Shown here piece by piece: positions 43,947-53,145 of a stretch of 64,000 nt of DNA. A program made the position numbers and the translations under genes. How positions within the stretch are numbered: the first letter of the stretch is position 1; every line of letters starts with the position of its first letter. A model generated the notes under the pieces. It made no database searches. It was not told the origin of the DNA and saw nothing but the letters and a program-made list of their open reading frames with translations. The stretch lies in assembly GCF_000226975.2 (NCBI RefSeq), contig NZ_CP019285.1, positions 3,658,001-3,722,000 of the forward strand, in the 5' to 3' direction. The DNA comes from Halobiforma lacisalsi AJ5. Its GTDB lineage: Archaea > Halobacteriota > Halobacteria > Halobacteriales > Natrialbaceae.

Positions 43947-46900
43947 CTACTCGTCGCCCCACTGCGCGGCGCGTTTCGGACGGTCACTCACGCAGTCGAC
44001 CTCGAGTTCGCCGTCGAACGACGCCAGGGCCTCGGCGTAGGCCTCCGCGGCCGCTTCGGTCGAGAGGTAAGGGATCTCCTCCTCGACCGCCATCTCGAGG
44101 GTGTCGCGGTCGCGGCTGACGACGAAGTCGACCTTGCCCTCGCGGATCGCTCCCGGCACGTCGTCGAACGTTTCGACCTCGAAGTGCTCCTCGAAGCCGT
44201 CGACGTCCAGGTCCAGGTCGACGACGGCGGTCCCCTCGCTGACCGCGTTGTGGGCGGCCTGCTGGGCCTTCCAGTAGGCCGTGCCGAACTCCTCGGCGGT
44301 GCCCATCACTTCGCCGGTCGATTTCATCTCCGGGCCGAGACGCGGATCCGACCCCGGCAGGCGATCGAACGGCAGGACGACCTCCTTGATCGAGGTGTGT
44401 TCGGGGATCTGCTCGCCGGCCTCGAGCGTCGAGAGCGTCTCGCCGGCCATGACCTTCGCCGCGAGTTTGGCGATCGGGACACCCGTCGCCTTCGAGACGA
44501 AGGGGACGGTACGCGAGGAGCGCGGGTTCGCTTCCAGCACGTATACTTCGCCGTCGCGTACAGCCAACTGGACGTTCAACAGTCCCTCGGTCTGCAGCGC
44601 CTCGGCGATGTCCTCCGTGACCTCGCGGATGCGGGCGAGGGTGGCTTCGTCGAGCGAGCGCGGCGGGATCATACACGCGGAGTCGCCCGAGTGGACACCC
44701 GCGCTCTCGACGTGTTCCATGATGCCGCCGATCAGCGTCGAGTCGCCGTCCGAGACGGCGTCGACGTCGAGTTCGACGGCGTCCTCGAGGAAGTCGTCCA
44801 CGAGGATCGGCTTCTCGGGGGAGACGCGGACGGCCTCCTCGATGTAGGTCTCGAGTTCGTCGTCGTCGTAGACGACGTCCATCGCGCGGCCGCCGAGCAC
44901 GTAAGAGGGACGCACGAGCACGGGGTAGCCGATCTCGTGGGCCAGTTGCAGGGCTTCCTCCTTCGAGAAGGCTGTGCCACCCTCCGGCTGGGCGATTCCG
45001 AGTTCGTCCATCAGGGCGTTGAAGCGGTTGCGGTCCTCGGCGAGGTCCATCGCCTCGACCGAGGTCCCCATGATCTCGCAGTCGAGGCCGCGGCGCTCGA
45101 GTTCCGCCTCGAGCGGTTCGCCGATGTTGACGGAGGTCTGTCCGCCGAACTGGACCATCACGCCGTCCGCGCCGGTCGCTTCGGCGACGTCGGCGACCTC
45201 CTCCGCGGTGATCGGCTCGAAGAACAGTCCGTCGGAGGTGTCGTAGTCGGTCGAGACCGTTTCGGGGTTGTTGTTGACGACGTGGGCGTCGATGCCGAGT
45301 TCGCGCAGCGCGCGGACCGCGTGGACCGAACAGTAGTCGAACTCCACGCCCTGGCCGATGCGGATCGGGCCGCCGCCGACGACGATCACGCTCTCGACGT
45401 CGGGATCGACCTCGAGTTCGCCCGCGGCGGCCTGGCCCTCGAGCGGGCCGGACTCGAACTCGTTCTTGCGGGCGGAGTAGTAGTACGGCGTCTCGGCCTC
45501 GAACTCGCCGGCGCAGGTGTCGACCTGCTTGTACGAGCGGCCGGGCACCTGCTGTTCGACGGTGTCGACGTCCGCCCCGGCCGCGGAGGCGATGGCGGCG
45601 TTCGTGCGGCCGGCGACCGCGGCCTCGGTGAAGTCGCCCTCCTGGGCCGCGCGGGTCGACTCGGCGATGCGTGCGTAGCGTTCAGTGTACCACTCGAAGA
45701 TGCCCGTGAGTTCGACGACCTCCTCGACCGTGTAGCCGCGCTCGAAGGCCTCGAACATCGCGTACGGACGGTCCGGCGACGGGCGGGCGAGGTACTGTTC
45801 CTCGAGTTCCTCGTCCGAGACGTCGGCCCAGTCGACGTCGGGTTCGTACTCGGAAGAGCGCAGCGCCTTCAACAGCGATTCCTCGAAGCTGCGGCCGATG
45901 GCCATCGCTTCGCCGGTCGACTTCATCGCGGTGGTGAGTTCGAAGTCGACGTCGTCGAACTTGTCCTTGGGCCAGCGCGGAACTTTCGTGACCACGTAGT
46001 CGATCGCCGGCTCGAAGGCCGCCGTGGTCTCGCCGGTGATCTCGTTCTCGATCTCGTGGAGGCGCTTGCCCAGGGCGACCTTCGCGGTCACGCGGGCGAT
46101 CGGGTATCCCGTCGCCTTCGAGGCGAGCGCGGAGGAGCGGGAGACGCGCGGGTTGACCTCGACCACGCGGTACTCGCCGCCGGGAGTACCGTCGTCGCGC
46201 CAGGCGAACTGGATGTTACAGCCCCCCTGGATACCGAGTTCGCGGATGACGTCGAGTGCCGCGGTGCGCATCTCCTGGTGGCCCTCGTCGGGGACGATCT
46301 GGGAGGGCGTGACGACCGTCGACTCCCCGGTGTGGATCCCCATCGGGTCGATGTTCTCCATGTTGCAGATGATGATACAGGAGTCGTCGGCGTCGCGCAT
46401 GACCTCGTACTCGTACTCGACCCAGCCCGCGATCGACTCGGTGATCAGCACCTCGCTGTTGCGGGAGAGGCGCAGTCCCTTGCGGACGCGCTCGACGAGT
46501 TCGTCGAAGTCGTCGACGACGCCCGAACCGCTCCCGCCCAGCGTGTAGGTCGTGCGGGCGATCACGGGGAGGCCGCCGACCTCGTCTACGGCCGCCTGGA
46601 CACGTTCCGTGAGGTCTTCCTCGGTTAGCTCGCTGACCGACTCGCCCTCCTCGAGCGAGATGGTCGTCGAGCCGGGAACCGGCTGACCGATCTTCTCCAT
46701 GCGCTGACGGAAGAGGTCGCGGTCCTCCGTCGCGTAGATCGTATCGAGCGGCGTCCCCATGATCTCGACGTCGTGCTCCTCGAGGACGCCCTCCTCGGCG
46801 AGTTCGGCGGTGACGTTCAGCCCCGTCTGGCCGCCGAGGCCGGCGATGACCCCGTCGGGGTTCTCCTCCCGGATGATCTCGGCGATGGCGTCGGTCGTGA

Positions 46901-47120
46901 TCGGTTCGATGTAGACCTGGTCCGCCATTTCCGGGTCCGTCATGATCGTCGCCGGGTTGGAGTTGACGAGGACCACTTCCGCGCCTTCCTCCCGGAGCGC
47001 GCGACAGGCCTGTGCGCCGGAGTAGTCGAACTCGGCAGCCTGCCCGATCTGGATCGGTCCACTGCCGATGAGCAGGATCTTGCGGCCGTCCCCTGTCGCT
47101 TCGTCGGTGTCCGTACTCAT
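43947..47120 (-). CDS. carB: carbamoyl-phosphate synthase large subunit
   Basis: A 1057-residue CarB, the synthetase subunit that makes carbamoyl phosphate from bicarbonate, ammonia (from the glutaminase subunit) and two ATP for arginine and pyrimidine synthesis. Both homologous halves are present, each with an ATP-grasp fold: GSGPIQIGQAAEFDYSG and GGGPIRIGQGVEFDYCS begin them, and GGQTGLNV/GGQTSVNI, GGSGSGV and EVNPRVSRSS/EANPRSSRT are the substrate and metal motifs. The allosteric C-terminal domain ends RPKRAAQWGDE. The carA gene is not next to it. The start MSTDTDEA avoids an upstream extension over the promoter. Confidence 0.98.
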   Translation of the reverse strand: MSTDTDEATGDGRKILLIGSGPIQIGQAAEFDYSGAQACRALREEGAEVVLVNSNPATIMTDPEMADQVYIEPITTDAIAEIIREENPDGVIAGLGGQTGLNVTAELAEEGVLEEHDVEIMGTPLDTIYATEDRDLFRQRMEKIGQPVPGSTTISLEEGESVSELTEEDLTERVQAAVDEVGGLPVIARTTYTLGGSGSGVVDDFDELVERVRKGLRLSRNSEVLITESIAGWVEYEYEVMRDADDSCIIICNMENIDPMGIHTGESTVVTPSQIVPDEGHQEMRTAALDVIRELGIQGGCNIQFAWRDDGTPGGEYRVVEVNPRVSRSSALASKATGYPIARVTAKVALGKRLHEIENEITGETTAAFEPAIDYVVTKVPRWPKDKFDDVDFELTTAMKSTGEAMAIGRSFEESLLKALRSSEYEPDVDWADVSDEELEEQYLARPSPDRPYAMFEAFERGYTVEEVVELTGIFEWYTERYARIAESTRAAQEGDFTEAAVAGRTNAAIASAAGADVDTVEQQVPGRSYKQVDTCAGEFEAETPYYYSARKNEFESGPLEGQAAAGELEVDPDVESVIVVGGGPIRIGQGVEFDYCSVHAVRALRELGIDAHVVNNNPETVSTDYDTSDGLFFEPITAEEVADVAEATGADGVMVQFGGQTSVNIGEPLEAELERRGLDCEIMGTSVEAMDLAEDRNRFNALMDELGIAQPEGGTAFSKEEALQLAHEIGYPVLVRPSYVLGGRAMDVVYDDDELETYIEEAVRVSPEKPILVDDFLEDAVELDVDAVSDGDSTLIGGIMEHVESAGVHSGDSACMIPPRSLDEATLARIREVTEDIAEALQTEGLLNVQLAVRDGEVYVLEANPRSSRTVPFVSKATGVPIAKLAAKVMAGETLSTLEAGEQIPEHTSIKEVVLPFDRLPGSDPRLGPEMKSTGEVMGTAEEFGTAYWKAQQAAHNAVSEGTAVVDLDLDVDGFEEHFEVETFDDVPGAIREGKVDFVVSRDRDTLEMAVEEEIPYLSTEAAAEAYAEALASFDGELEVDCVSDRPKRAAQWGDE

Positions 47121-47424
47121 TTGTCTTGTTCGTCCGGAGTTCGTACATCGTAATAAGCCCCACGATACAGTACGAATCTCGCAATCGAATTTCGAATTTC
47201 GAATAGATTGCGCGATCGTCCGCGTTTCGGCCCGCACGAACGGTCGGAGGCAGGAATCCGATCGCGCGGTGACGACGGACGACGGGGCCCGGACACCGAC
47301 AGTCGCTCGGCTACCGAACTGTCCGGACCGTGAAACCGCGAGAAAACGCAGTGAAGTCGCCGTCTCGAGTCGCAGGCAAACTCGTGCGTCGCGACCCGGT
47401 ACGAATATCGAAGCAGTGGGTGCG
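47121..47424 (-). promoter_or_regulatory. carB upstream region with AT-rich dyad
   Basis: 304 nt with no gene. On the minus strand a TATA-like cttatta (about 47151-47157) lies ~32 nt before the carB ATG. Further upstream an imperfect dyad, GCAATC...GATTGC with TTCGAA repeats inside (47181-47211), stands out as AT-rich. It may be an operator for arginine/pyrimidine control. The rest of the region is ordinary GC-rich sequence. Confidence 0.4.
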
Positions 47425-49344
47425 CTACTCGTAGGTCTCCCGTTCGGCGACCAGGACCTCGGTATCGCTCGCGTCCGGCGTCGCGAACAGGCGGATCCCG
47501 TCCTCGCCCTCTTCCGCTGTGAACTCGAGGTCGCCGATCGTCGCCGTCTCGTTGACCGACGGCACCGCGACCGCGTCGACGGAGTCCCCGTCGTCGACGC
47601 GCAGTTCGAACGGGTCGCCCGCGCCGTCGCCCGGAGCGAGCGCGACCGAGCGCCCGTCGATCCGGACCGCCGCTTCGATCGGCTCGGAGGCGAACGAGCG
47701 TGTCGCGTCGCCCGATTCCGAGACGGTGTCGGTCCCGACCTCGAGGTCGACCGCGTACGCGGTGTCGTTCCCGATTACGTCCCAGCCGGTTCGCGAGACG
47801 GCGACGGTTTCGCGCCAGTCGAGGCCGCCGACCTCGACCGTCGCGTTCCCGCCGTGCTCGAGAGTGTAGTCCCGTGCGCCGAGAGTCCAGATCTCGCGGT
47901 CGTCGTTGACGACGATCACGCCGCTCAGTTCGCTCTCGAACTGGTCTTCCGTCTCGTCTTCGGCGGGGAGGGGACCCGGATCGATGACCGGCGTTTGGCC
48001 GACCGTCGCGTTTCGCTCGTAGGTGACGGCGTAGCCGCCGACCTCGACTTCGCCGTCACCGGGCGGGCCGCCGTCGACCACGAGCATGTTCAGCGGGACG
48101 CTCGGCACCGCGACGAGCACCGTAAACGCCAGAATGACGCCGACCGCGGCCTGTCGCCGGGAGAGCGGACTCGAGATCCAGCGGTCGGGGAGGACGGCTG
48201 GCAAGGCCGGGAGCGCGAGCAGGCCGACGAGCAGTGCGAGCGGCGCGATCGTTACGATGGGGGAGTACTCGTCGAGGAACGCGCCGACGACGCCGGCGAG
48301 GAAGCCGACGGCGAGCACGAGGAGCCAGCCCACGGCGAGGCGTCGGCGACTGGGCACCCGGGACGTCGGCAGCGCCGCGAGGACTTGCGGTACAGGTCGC
48401 TCGCTCCCGGCGACGGCGACCATCGTCACCGCCGCGAGCCCGAAGACCATGACGACGCCGGCCCCCCGGTAGAGAAAGAACACGTCGTCGTCGGTCAACA
48501 CCAGCAGCCACAGCGCCTGGGCCATCCCGAACAGCAGGACGCCGAAGAAGATCCGATCCCCCGCAGGTCGACGGCCGCGCCGTCGGAGCAGCGCGAGTCC
48601 CGCGAGGACGCCGAGCAGGAACCCGAGGAGGTGCGCCTGAAAGCCGACGCCGGCCCACGCGGGCGGACTCGGCGGCCCGACCTCGAGGACCTCCCGAACG
48701 ACCGGCTGGGTCAGGGCCTCGTACAGGACCTGGAGCGCGCTCGTGGCGACGACGGCGACGACCGTCGCGACGGGGTAGTTCACCACTGCGAAGCCGGCGA
48801 TGGCGAAGACGGCCCCGGAGAACCCCAGTCCCGGACCCAGCGCGAAGACGGCCGTCAGCAACGCGGCGAGGAGCAACGCCGCCGGGAAGACGACGACCGC
48901 GCGGAACCAGGGTCGGGCCAGCGGGCCGCCCGCCGCAGTCCCGGCGTCGCGGCCTCCGCGATCGGTTCTCCCCGGCGGGTAGTGGCCCCAGGCGTACTCC
49001 GCGATCGGAGCCAATGCGACCGTCCCGGCGGTGTTCGACGCCAGGTGGGCCGGCGAGCCGTGGGCGACGCCCGCCGTGAGCAGCCCCGTCGGGTAGAAGT
49101 ACGACCACGTGATGAACGGCAGCGTCAGCGGTTCGCTCCACGTCCGCAGGCCGGCCTGGACGACGGCGTAGAACGCGACGAGAAGCGCGACGGTAACCAG
49201 CGTCCCCCACGGAACGCCGTAGAGAAATCGGTCCGCGACCAGCGCCCGCCACCGTCCCCGCCCCTCGGCGTACCAGACGAAGCCGAGAGCGAGCAGGGCC
49301 GCGAGCACCAGTACGATCCGGGTCGGATCGAGATCGAATGGCAT
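47425..49344 (-). CDS. rhomboid-family intramembrane serine protease with C-terminal extracellular domain
   Basis: A 639-residue membrane protein. The first ~260 residues form the rhomboid core: an N-terminal region with HGSPAHLASNT, the catalytic GFSG with Ser176, and the His238 in GFQAHLLGFLLG, giving the Ser-His dyad. Four more helices follow up to ~430 and then a ~210-residue soluble domain rich in Asn and Asp, likely outside the cell. Rhomboids cleave membrane proteins within the bilayer. The substrate is unknown. The gene starts close to a divergent open region and ends ~305 nt before carB. Confidence 0.93.
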   Translation of the reverse strand: MPFDLDPTRIVLVLAALLALGFVWYAEGRGRWRALVADRFLYGVPWGTLVTVALLVAFYAVVQAGLRTWSEPLTLPFITWSYFYPTGLLTAGVAHGSPAHLASNTAGTVALAPIAEYAWGHYPPGRTDRGGRDAGTAAGGPLARPWFRAVVVFPAALLLAALLTAVFALGPGLGFSGAVFAIAGFAVVNYPVATVVAVVATSALQVLYEALTQPVVREVLEVGPPSPPAWAGVGFQAHLLGFLLGVLAGLALLRRRGRRPAGDRIFFGVLLFGMAQALWLLVLTDDDVFFLYRGAGVVMVFGLAAVTMVAVAGSERPVPQVLAALPTSRVPSRRRLAVGWLLVLAVGFLAGVVGAFLDEYSPIVTIAPLALLVGLLALPALPAVLPDRWISSPLSRRQAAVGVILAFTVLVAVPSVPLNMLVVDGGPPGDGEVEVGGYAVTYERNATVGQTPVIDPGPLPAEDETEDQFESELSGVIVVNDDREIWTLGARDYTLEHGGNATVEVGGLDWRETVAVSRTGWDVIGNDTAYAVDLEVGTDTVSESGDATRSFASEPIEAAVRIDGRSVALAPGDGAGDPFELRVDDGDSVDAVAVPSVNETATIGDLEFTAEEGEDGIRLFATPDASDTEVLVAERETYE

Positions 49345-49433
49345 CGTGATACGAGTACGATTTCGACCCGACGAACAAAGGTCTGGTTACGAGCCTCTCC
49401 GTTCGGGGTCGCGGTCCCGTCTCGCCTGGACCG

Positions 49434-49970
49434 TCAAACCGGGCCGTCGTGTGCGCTCTCGAAGTCCCGCTGGGCCCGGTACTGCTCGACGAACTCGGCG
49501 ACGTCGAACTCGAGCATCTGGGACTCGAACTCGGTGATCGCGTCGTCGTCCTCGGCGTGGCTGATCGCGTGCTCCATCAGTTCGACGACGAGTTCGACGA
49601 CGATCTCGTGGAGCCGCCGGGAGTCGAAGTCGAAGACCCACAGCATCGCGTAGCCGACCGCGCCGTCGTCGCTGCCGTCGTAGGTGACGGTCTTCTCGGG
49701 CAACTCCTCCATGGCGACGCCCATGAGGTGGGGCGTGCCGAACTGCTCGAACTCGTCGTCGGTCTCGATCGTCTCCTGGAGGACCGCGACGAGCGATTCG
49801 GGGAAGAACCGCGACGGCGGGTGGGCGTCGGTGACGACGGCGTGGGACGCGCCGCAGGAACAGTCGTAGTCGCGCATCCCGAGGCCGACGTCGTGAGGAT
49901 CGAGCGTCTTCCCGCAGGGAAGCTCGAGGGAGCGATCGGGATCCGAACCCGGTACGCGGGGCTCTGCCAT
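49434..49970 (-). CDS. conserved haloarchaeal protein (DUF5815-like)
   Basis: A 178-residue acidic soluble protein. It has a cysteine-containing N-terminus (Cys19, Cys37, Cys39 in LPCGKTL...DCSCGASH), a PPSRFFPESLVAVLQETI helix, a DGAVGYAMLWVFDF strand, and a long acidic C-terminal helix. I believe it is the haloarchaeal DUF5815 family (from memory, unverified). Possibly zinc binding. The start was taken at the ATG before AEPRVPGSD; a longer frame adds nine residues. Confidence 0.75.
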   Translation of the reverse strand: MAEPRVPGSDPDRSLELPCGKTLDPHDVGLGMRDYDCSCGASHAVVTDAHPPSRFFPESLVAVLQETIETDDEFEQFGTPHLMGVAMEELPEKTVTYDGSDDGAVGYAMLWVFDFDSRRLHEIVVELVVELMEHAISHAEDDDAITEFESQMLEFDVAEFVEQYRAQRDFESAHDGPV

Positions 49971-50089
49971 TGGTCGCGGTAGGGCAGGCCGAGTCATAAG
50001 GGCGACGACTCGGGAAAGGAGCGAGCGAGGCGAACGTGTTCCGGCCCGACTATTTGCCCCTCCGGTGGCAACCGGAACCGACCACAGCG

Positions 50090-51367
50090 ATGAGCCAGCA
50101 ACTCGCCGCCAGCACGGTCAGACCCCCGTCGTTCGGCGATCGGAGCCTCGAGGAGATCGCCGAATCGCGGGAGCGGCCGGTCGACGACGCGAACGGTGCG
50201 CTTCCGGCGACGCCGCGACACGGACACGACCTCGCGGATCTCCGGGATCTGCTCGCGGTCGCCGAACGCCGACCCGGTGCGGTCTCACTGGTCGATACGG
50301 TCCGCCACGAGCGGATCGCCCGCGTCGAGGGCGTCGGCCGTGCGCCCCACTCGATCGCCTTTCACCGATCGCTCCCCGAGAATACCCGCGAGGGGGCCTA
50401 CGCCTACGTCCAGTCCAGACAGGGGTGGGTGTCGAAGATCGACCTCTACGGCGGCCGCCTCGTCGCCCGCGCCCGCGGGGGAACATCCGGGCGGTCGATC
50501 GCCGTCTCGGCCGACTCGCGGTACGTCTGTGCGGGGTACTACAACCCGAACCACGTCGTCGTCTTCGACGCCGACACCCTCGAGCCGCTAACGCGAATCC
50601 GGACCCACGGGATCGACCCGGAGGGCGAAAGCGTTCCCTCTCGAGTCTGTACGGTACTCGACGTGCCGGGCCAGCGGTGTTTCCTGGTGGCGCTGAAAGA
50701 CGCCGGTCGGGTCTGGTTCGTCGACTACGGCACGGACGACGGTTCCGACTCGTTCCCGGTCGTCGACGACGTTCCGGTCGGTCCCGTGCTCCACGACGCG
50801 CTGTTCGCACCCGACGGGCGGCACTGCGTCCTGGCATCGCAGGGCGAGGAGTGCCTGTTCGTGCTCGATACGGAACGACGCGAAGTCGTCGACCGGATCC
50901 CGACCGCCGGGCCACCCCATCCCAGTCCCGGCGCGATCGACCGCGACCGTGGCCTGGGGTTCGCCGCGACCGTGATGACCGACGCCGTGACGGCCTGGGA
51001 CCTGGAACGGTTCGAACCCGTCGCCGACATAGAGGTCCCCGGGGACGGCATGTTCCTCAACTCTCACCCCGACTGCGACGCCGTCTGGGGCGATGTCATC
51101 TTCGACTCCGGCGATCGGAACGACCTGCTCTACCGGATCGACCCCGACACCCTCGAGGTCGCGGACGTGATCGACACGAGCAAGTGGGGCGAGGGTCGGT
51201 CGCTTCATCCCGAGTTCACGCGCGACGGCGACTCGGTCTACGTCAGCCTCTGGGACGCCGGGAAACTCCTCGTTTTCGACGCCCAGAGCGGCGATCTGCG
51301 GGCGGAGATCGACGGCCTCGAGACGCCGACGGGATCGTTCCTCGGGACGAGGGCGACGGATCCCTGA
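50090..51367 (+). CDS. cytochrome d1-type beta-propeller protein without heme c
   Basis: A 425-residue beta-propeller protein of the cytochrome D1 type (NirF/NirN-like): repeated strands such as SLVDTVRHERIARVEGVG, VVVFDADTLEPLTRIRTHG, CLFVLDTERREVVDRIPTAG and LLYRIDPDTLEVADVIDTS. There is no CxxCH heme-c motif and no signal peptide, so it is cytosolic and more like a d1-heme biogenesis or unrelated propeller protein than nitrite reductase. Its neighbours do not show other denitrification genes. Function in haloarchaea unknown. Confidence 0.8.
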   Translation: MSQQLAASTVRPPSFGDRSLEEIAESRERPVDDANGALPATPRHGHDLADLRDLLAVAERRPGAVSLVDTVRHERIARVEGVGRAPHSIAFHRSLPENTREGAYAYVQSRQGWVSKIDLYGGRLVARARGGTSGRSIAVSADSRYVCAGYYNPNHVVVFDADTLEPLTRIRTHGIDPEGESVPSRVCTVLDVPGQRCFLVALKDAGRVWFVDYGTDDGSDSFPVVDDVPVGPVLHDALFAPDGRHCVLASQGEECLFVLDTERREVVDRIPTAGPPHPSPGAIDRDRGLGFAATVMTDAVTAWDLERFEPVADIEVPGDGMFLNSHPDCDAVWGDVIFDSGDRNDLLYRIDPDTLEVADVIDTSKWGEGRSLHPEFTRDGDSVYVSLWDAGKLLVFDAQSGDLRAEIDGLETPTGSFLGTRATDP

Positions 51368-51392
51368 CGGGCGCGGTGAGAAACAGGTCGTC

Positions 51393-51713
51393 TCACTCGC
51401 GGTAGCCGTACCCGCGAGCGAACAACCTCGTCACGTAGCTCAACACGAGCAACGCGACGAGTAACGCGCCGAGTGCGTACGGCTGGAAGCCATAGATTGC
51501 CTCACGGATCCCGTAGCCGACGACCAGCAGCCCCATCGCCAGGGCCGTGCCGCCGGCCCAGCGGGAGACGTACGCCGGATCGACGCCGCTGTCCTCGTCG
51601 TAATCCGTGTGGAGGTCCGCCCGTCCCCGGATCCCGATGAGATAGCCGAGGTAACAGATCACGAGCCCACAGACGAGCCAGACGCCGCCGCTGACGTAGT
51701 TGGGATCGACCAT
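51393..51713 (-). CDS. three-TM small membrane protein
   Basis: A 106-residue protein with helices at about 8-28, 50-68 and 75-97 and a soluble acidic loop (HTDYDEDSGVDPAYVSRW) after the first helix. No family assigned. It is divergent from the Lrp-family gene with 150 nt between them and convergent with the propeller gene. Confidence 0.7.
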   Translation of the reverse strand: MVDPNYVSGGVWLVCGLVICYLGYLIGIRGRADLHTDYDEDSGVDPAYVSRWAGGTALAMGLLVVGYGIREAIYGFQPYALGALLVALLVLSYVTRLFARGYGYRE

Positions 51714-51821
51714 TCGTTCCGAACTGGTGCGACGGTTCGAATAAGTCCGACGATGACGCCGCCGTCGACGGCCCGAAACCGGCAGCTCTCGGGGGCTTCC
51801 GTTAGGAGATCCAACGTTTTC

Positions 51822-51832
51822 GTATACAAAAG
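51822..51832 (+). promoter_or_regulatory. TATA region of the Lrp/AsnC gene
   Basis: gtatacaaaag, followed by an AT-rich atatttt, lies ~32-42 nt before the ATG at 51864. It is the clearest AT-rich promoter in this stretch and supports the start. Confidence 0.5.
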
Positions 51833-51863
51833 ATATTTTCCTGTCGGAGCAAAACTGTCTCAC

Positions 51864-52292
51864 ATGAGTACCCAGGCGACGGAAGATCGCATCCTCGAGG
51901 TTCTCGAAGAGGATGCCCAGGCCTCGTACGCCGAGATCGCCGAGCGGGCCGGCGTCTCGAAGCCGACGGTTCGCAAGTACATCAACCAACTCGAGGACGA
52001 GGGCGTCATCGTCGGCTACTCGGCCGAGATCGACCCGAAGAAGCTCTCGAGTCAGACGATCGCGATGGTCGGACTCGACGTCGCGAGCGAACGCTACGTC
52101 GAGGCGACGAAGGCGCTGAAGCAACTCGACGAGATCGAGGCACTGTATAGCTCGAGCGGCGACCACATGCTGATGGCCGAAGTACGGGCCGAGGACGGCG
52201 ACTCCCTCGGCGAGTTCATCTCGGAGGAACTGCTCGAGATCGAGGGGGTCACGGCGGCACACCCCTCTTTCCTGCAGGAGCGACTGAAGTAA
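51864..52292 (+). CDS. Lrp/AsnC-family transcriptional regulator
   Basis: A 142-residue Lrp-type regulator. The N-terminal helix-turn-helix is at about 8-55 (EDRILEVLEEDAQASYAEIAERAGVSKPTVRKYINQLEDEG), followed by an AsnC ligand/oligomerisation domain (AMVGLDVASERYVEATKAL, IEALYSSSGDHMLMAEV). Such proteins respond to amino acids and often regulate nitrogen metabolism; glnA is in the same window but not adjacent. The message probably starts near the ATG, as a TATA-like region lies just upstream. Target genes unknown. Confidence 0.94.
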   Translation: MSTQATEDRILEVLEEDAQASYAEIAERAGVSKPTVRKYINQLEDEGVIVGYSAEIDPKKLSSQTIAMVGLDVASERYVEATKALKQLDEIEALYSSSGDHMLMAEVRAEDGDSLGEFISEELLEIEGVTAAHPSFLQERLK

Positions 52293-52366
52293 CCCACCCG
52301 GATGCGACCCGCGAGCGTCGTCCGCTCGCGGGAGCGAGCCGTCGCCGATCGTCGCCTACGGCCCCG

Positions 52367-52627
52367 TTATCGTACGGCCCCCAGTTCCACGAACGCGTCA
52401 GCGTTTGCTGACAGCCACGTCGTGAGCCGTTCGGCGTCGTCGCACTCCCGGGGGGTGATCGTCCGACGGTCCGGACCGTCCTCGTACCGAACGACGACGG
52501 CCTCGAGATCCGACTCGACCGGTCGAGAGGGGGTGTCGGTCGAGCGAGATCGCCGGTCTCGCTGGCGCCGGCGGTGGCAGTCCCCGTCGATATCGCGTCC
52601 GTCGTGTCCGCTCGAGGGTCCCGTCAT
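52367..52627 (-). CDS. small conserved haloarchaeal protein
   Basis: An 86-residue protein. The N-terminal half is arginine-rich and likely disordered; the second half has the pattern ESDLEAVVVRYEDGPDRRTITPRECDDAERLTTWLSANADAFVELG, which occurs in many small haloarchaeal proteins. Function unknown. It is convergent with the Lrp gene and lies 107 nt after the MTH865-like gene. Confidence 0.65.
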   Translation of the reverse strand: MTGPSSGHDGRDIDGDCHRRRQRDRRSRSTDTPSRPVESDLEAVVVRYEDGPDRRTITPRECDDAERLTTWLSANADAFVELGAVR

Positions 52628-52734
52628 GACTGTTTCGACGGATACGACTCCCGATCGGACGGTAAAAGCAGCTGCTAGTTGTGATATTGAGATGTATTGA
52701 TCGGTGACGATCGGTCAGTACGGGGGTCGTCCCT

Positions 52735-53007
52735 TCACTCCGGCAGTTCTCCGGCGTCCTGCAGTCCGTCGATGATGTCGTCCGCCAGCGCCTCCGGGCT
52801 CTCGTAGGGGAACCGTTCTTTCGGATCCACGTCGGCCGTACTGTGGATCTGCATCATCGACATCGAGAACTCGCCCGATTCGAAGGTCGTCGCGGGCCCG
52901 TTCGGGAGGGCGGGCAACAGGTCCATCGGCGTCGTTACCGGATAGTCGGCCCCGTCGAACGCGTCGACGAGTTGTTCGCGGATGTCGGAGACGTCGGGTT
53001 CGGTCAT
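52735..53007 (-). CDS. MTH865-like small protein
   Basis: A 90-residue acidic protein with the MTH865 family pattern: EQLVDAFDGADYPVTTPMDLLPALPNGPATTFESGEFSMSMMQIHS, then ERFPYESPEALADDIIDGL. It is an all-helical domain of unknown function found in several archaea. It is divergent from the thiolase gene, with 138 nt between. Confidence 0.8.
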   Translation of the reverse strand: MTEPDVSDIREQLVDAFDGADYPVTTPMDLLPALPNGPATTFESGEFSMSMMQIHSTADVDPKERFPYESPEALADDIIDGLQDAGELPE

Positions 53008-53114
53008 CGCCGGACGTTCGGTCGGCGGTCGGATAATTGTTCGGTGACGGACGGGGCGGCTCCGCTCGAGCGGTTTCACGTGTTCTCGGTCCCGAGCGTC
53101 GAACGCTGCGGAAC

Positions 53115-53123
53115 TCCTATATC
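53115..53123 (+). promoter_or_regulatory. TATA box for the thiolase gene
   Basis: tcctatatc lies 23-31 nt before the ATG at 53146, the usual distance for a leaderless haloarchaeal message, and confirms that start. Confidence 0.5.
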
Positions 53124-53145
53124 GGCACGGCGACAGCTATCGAGT

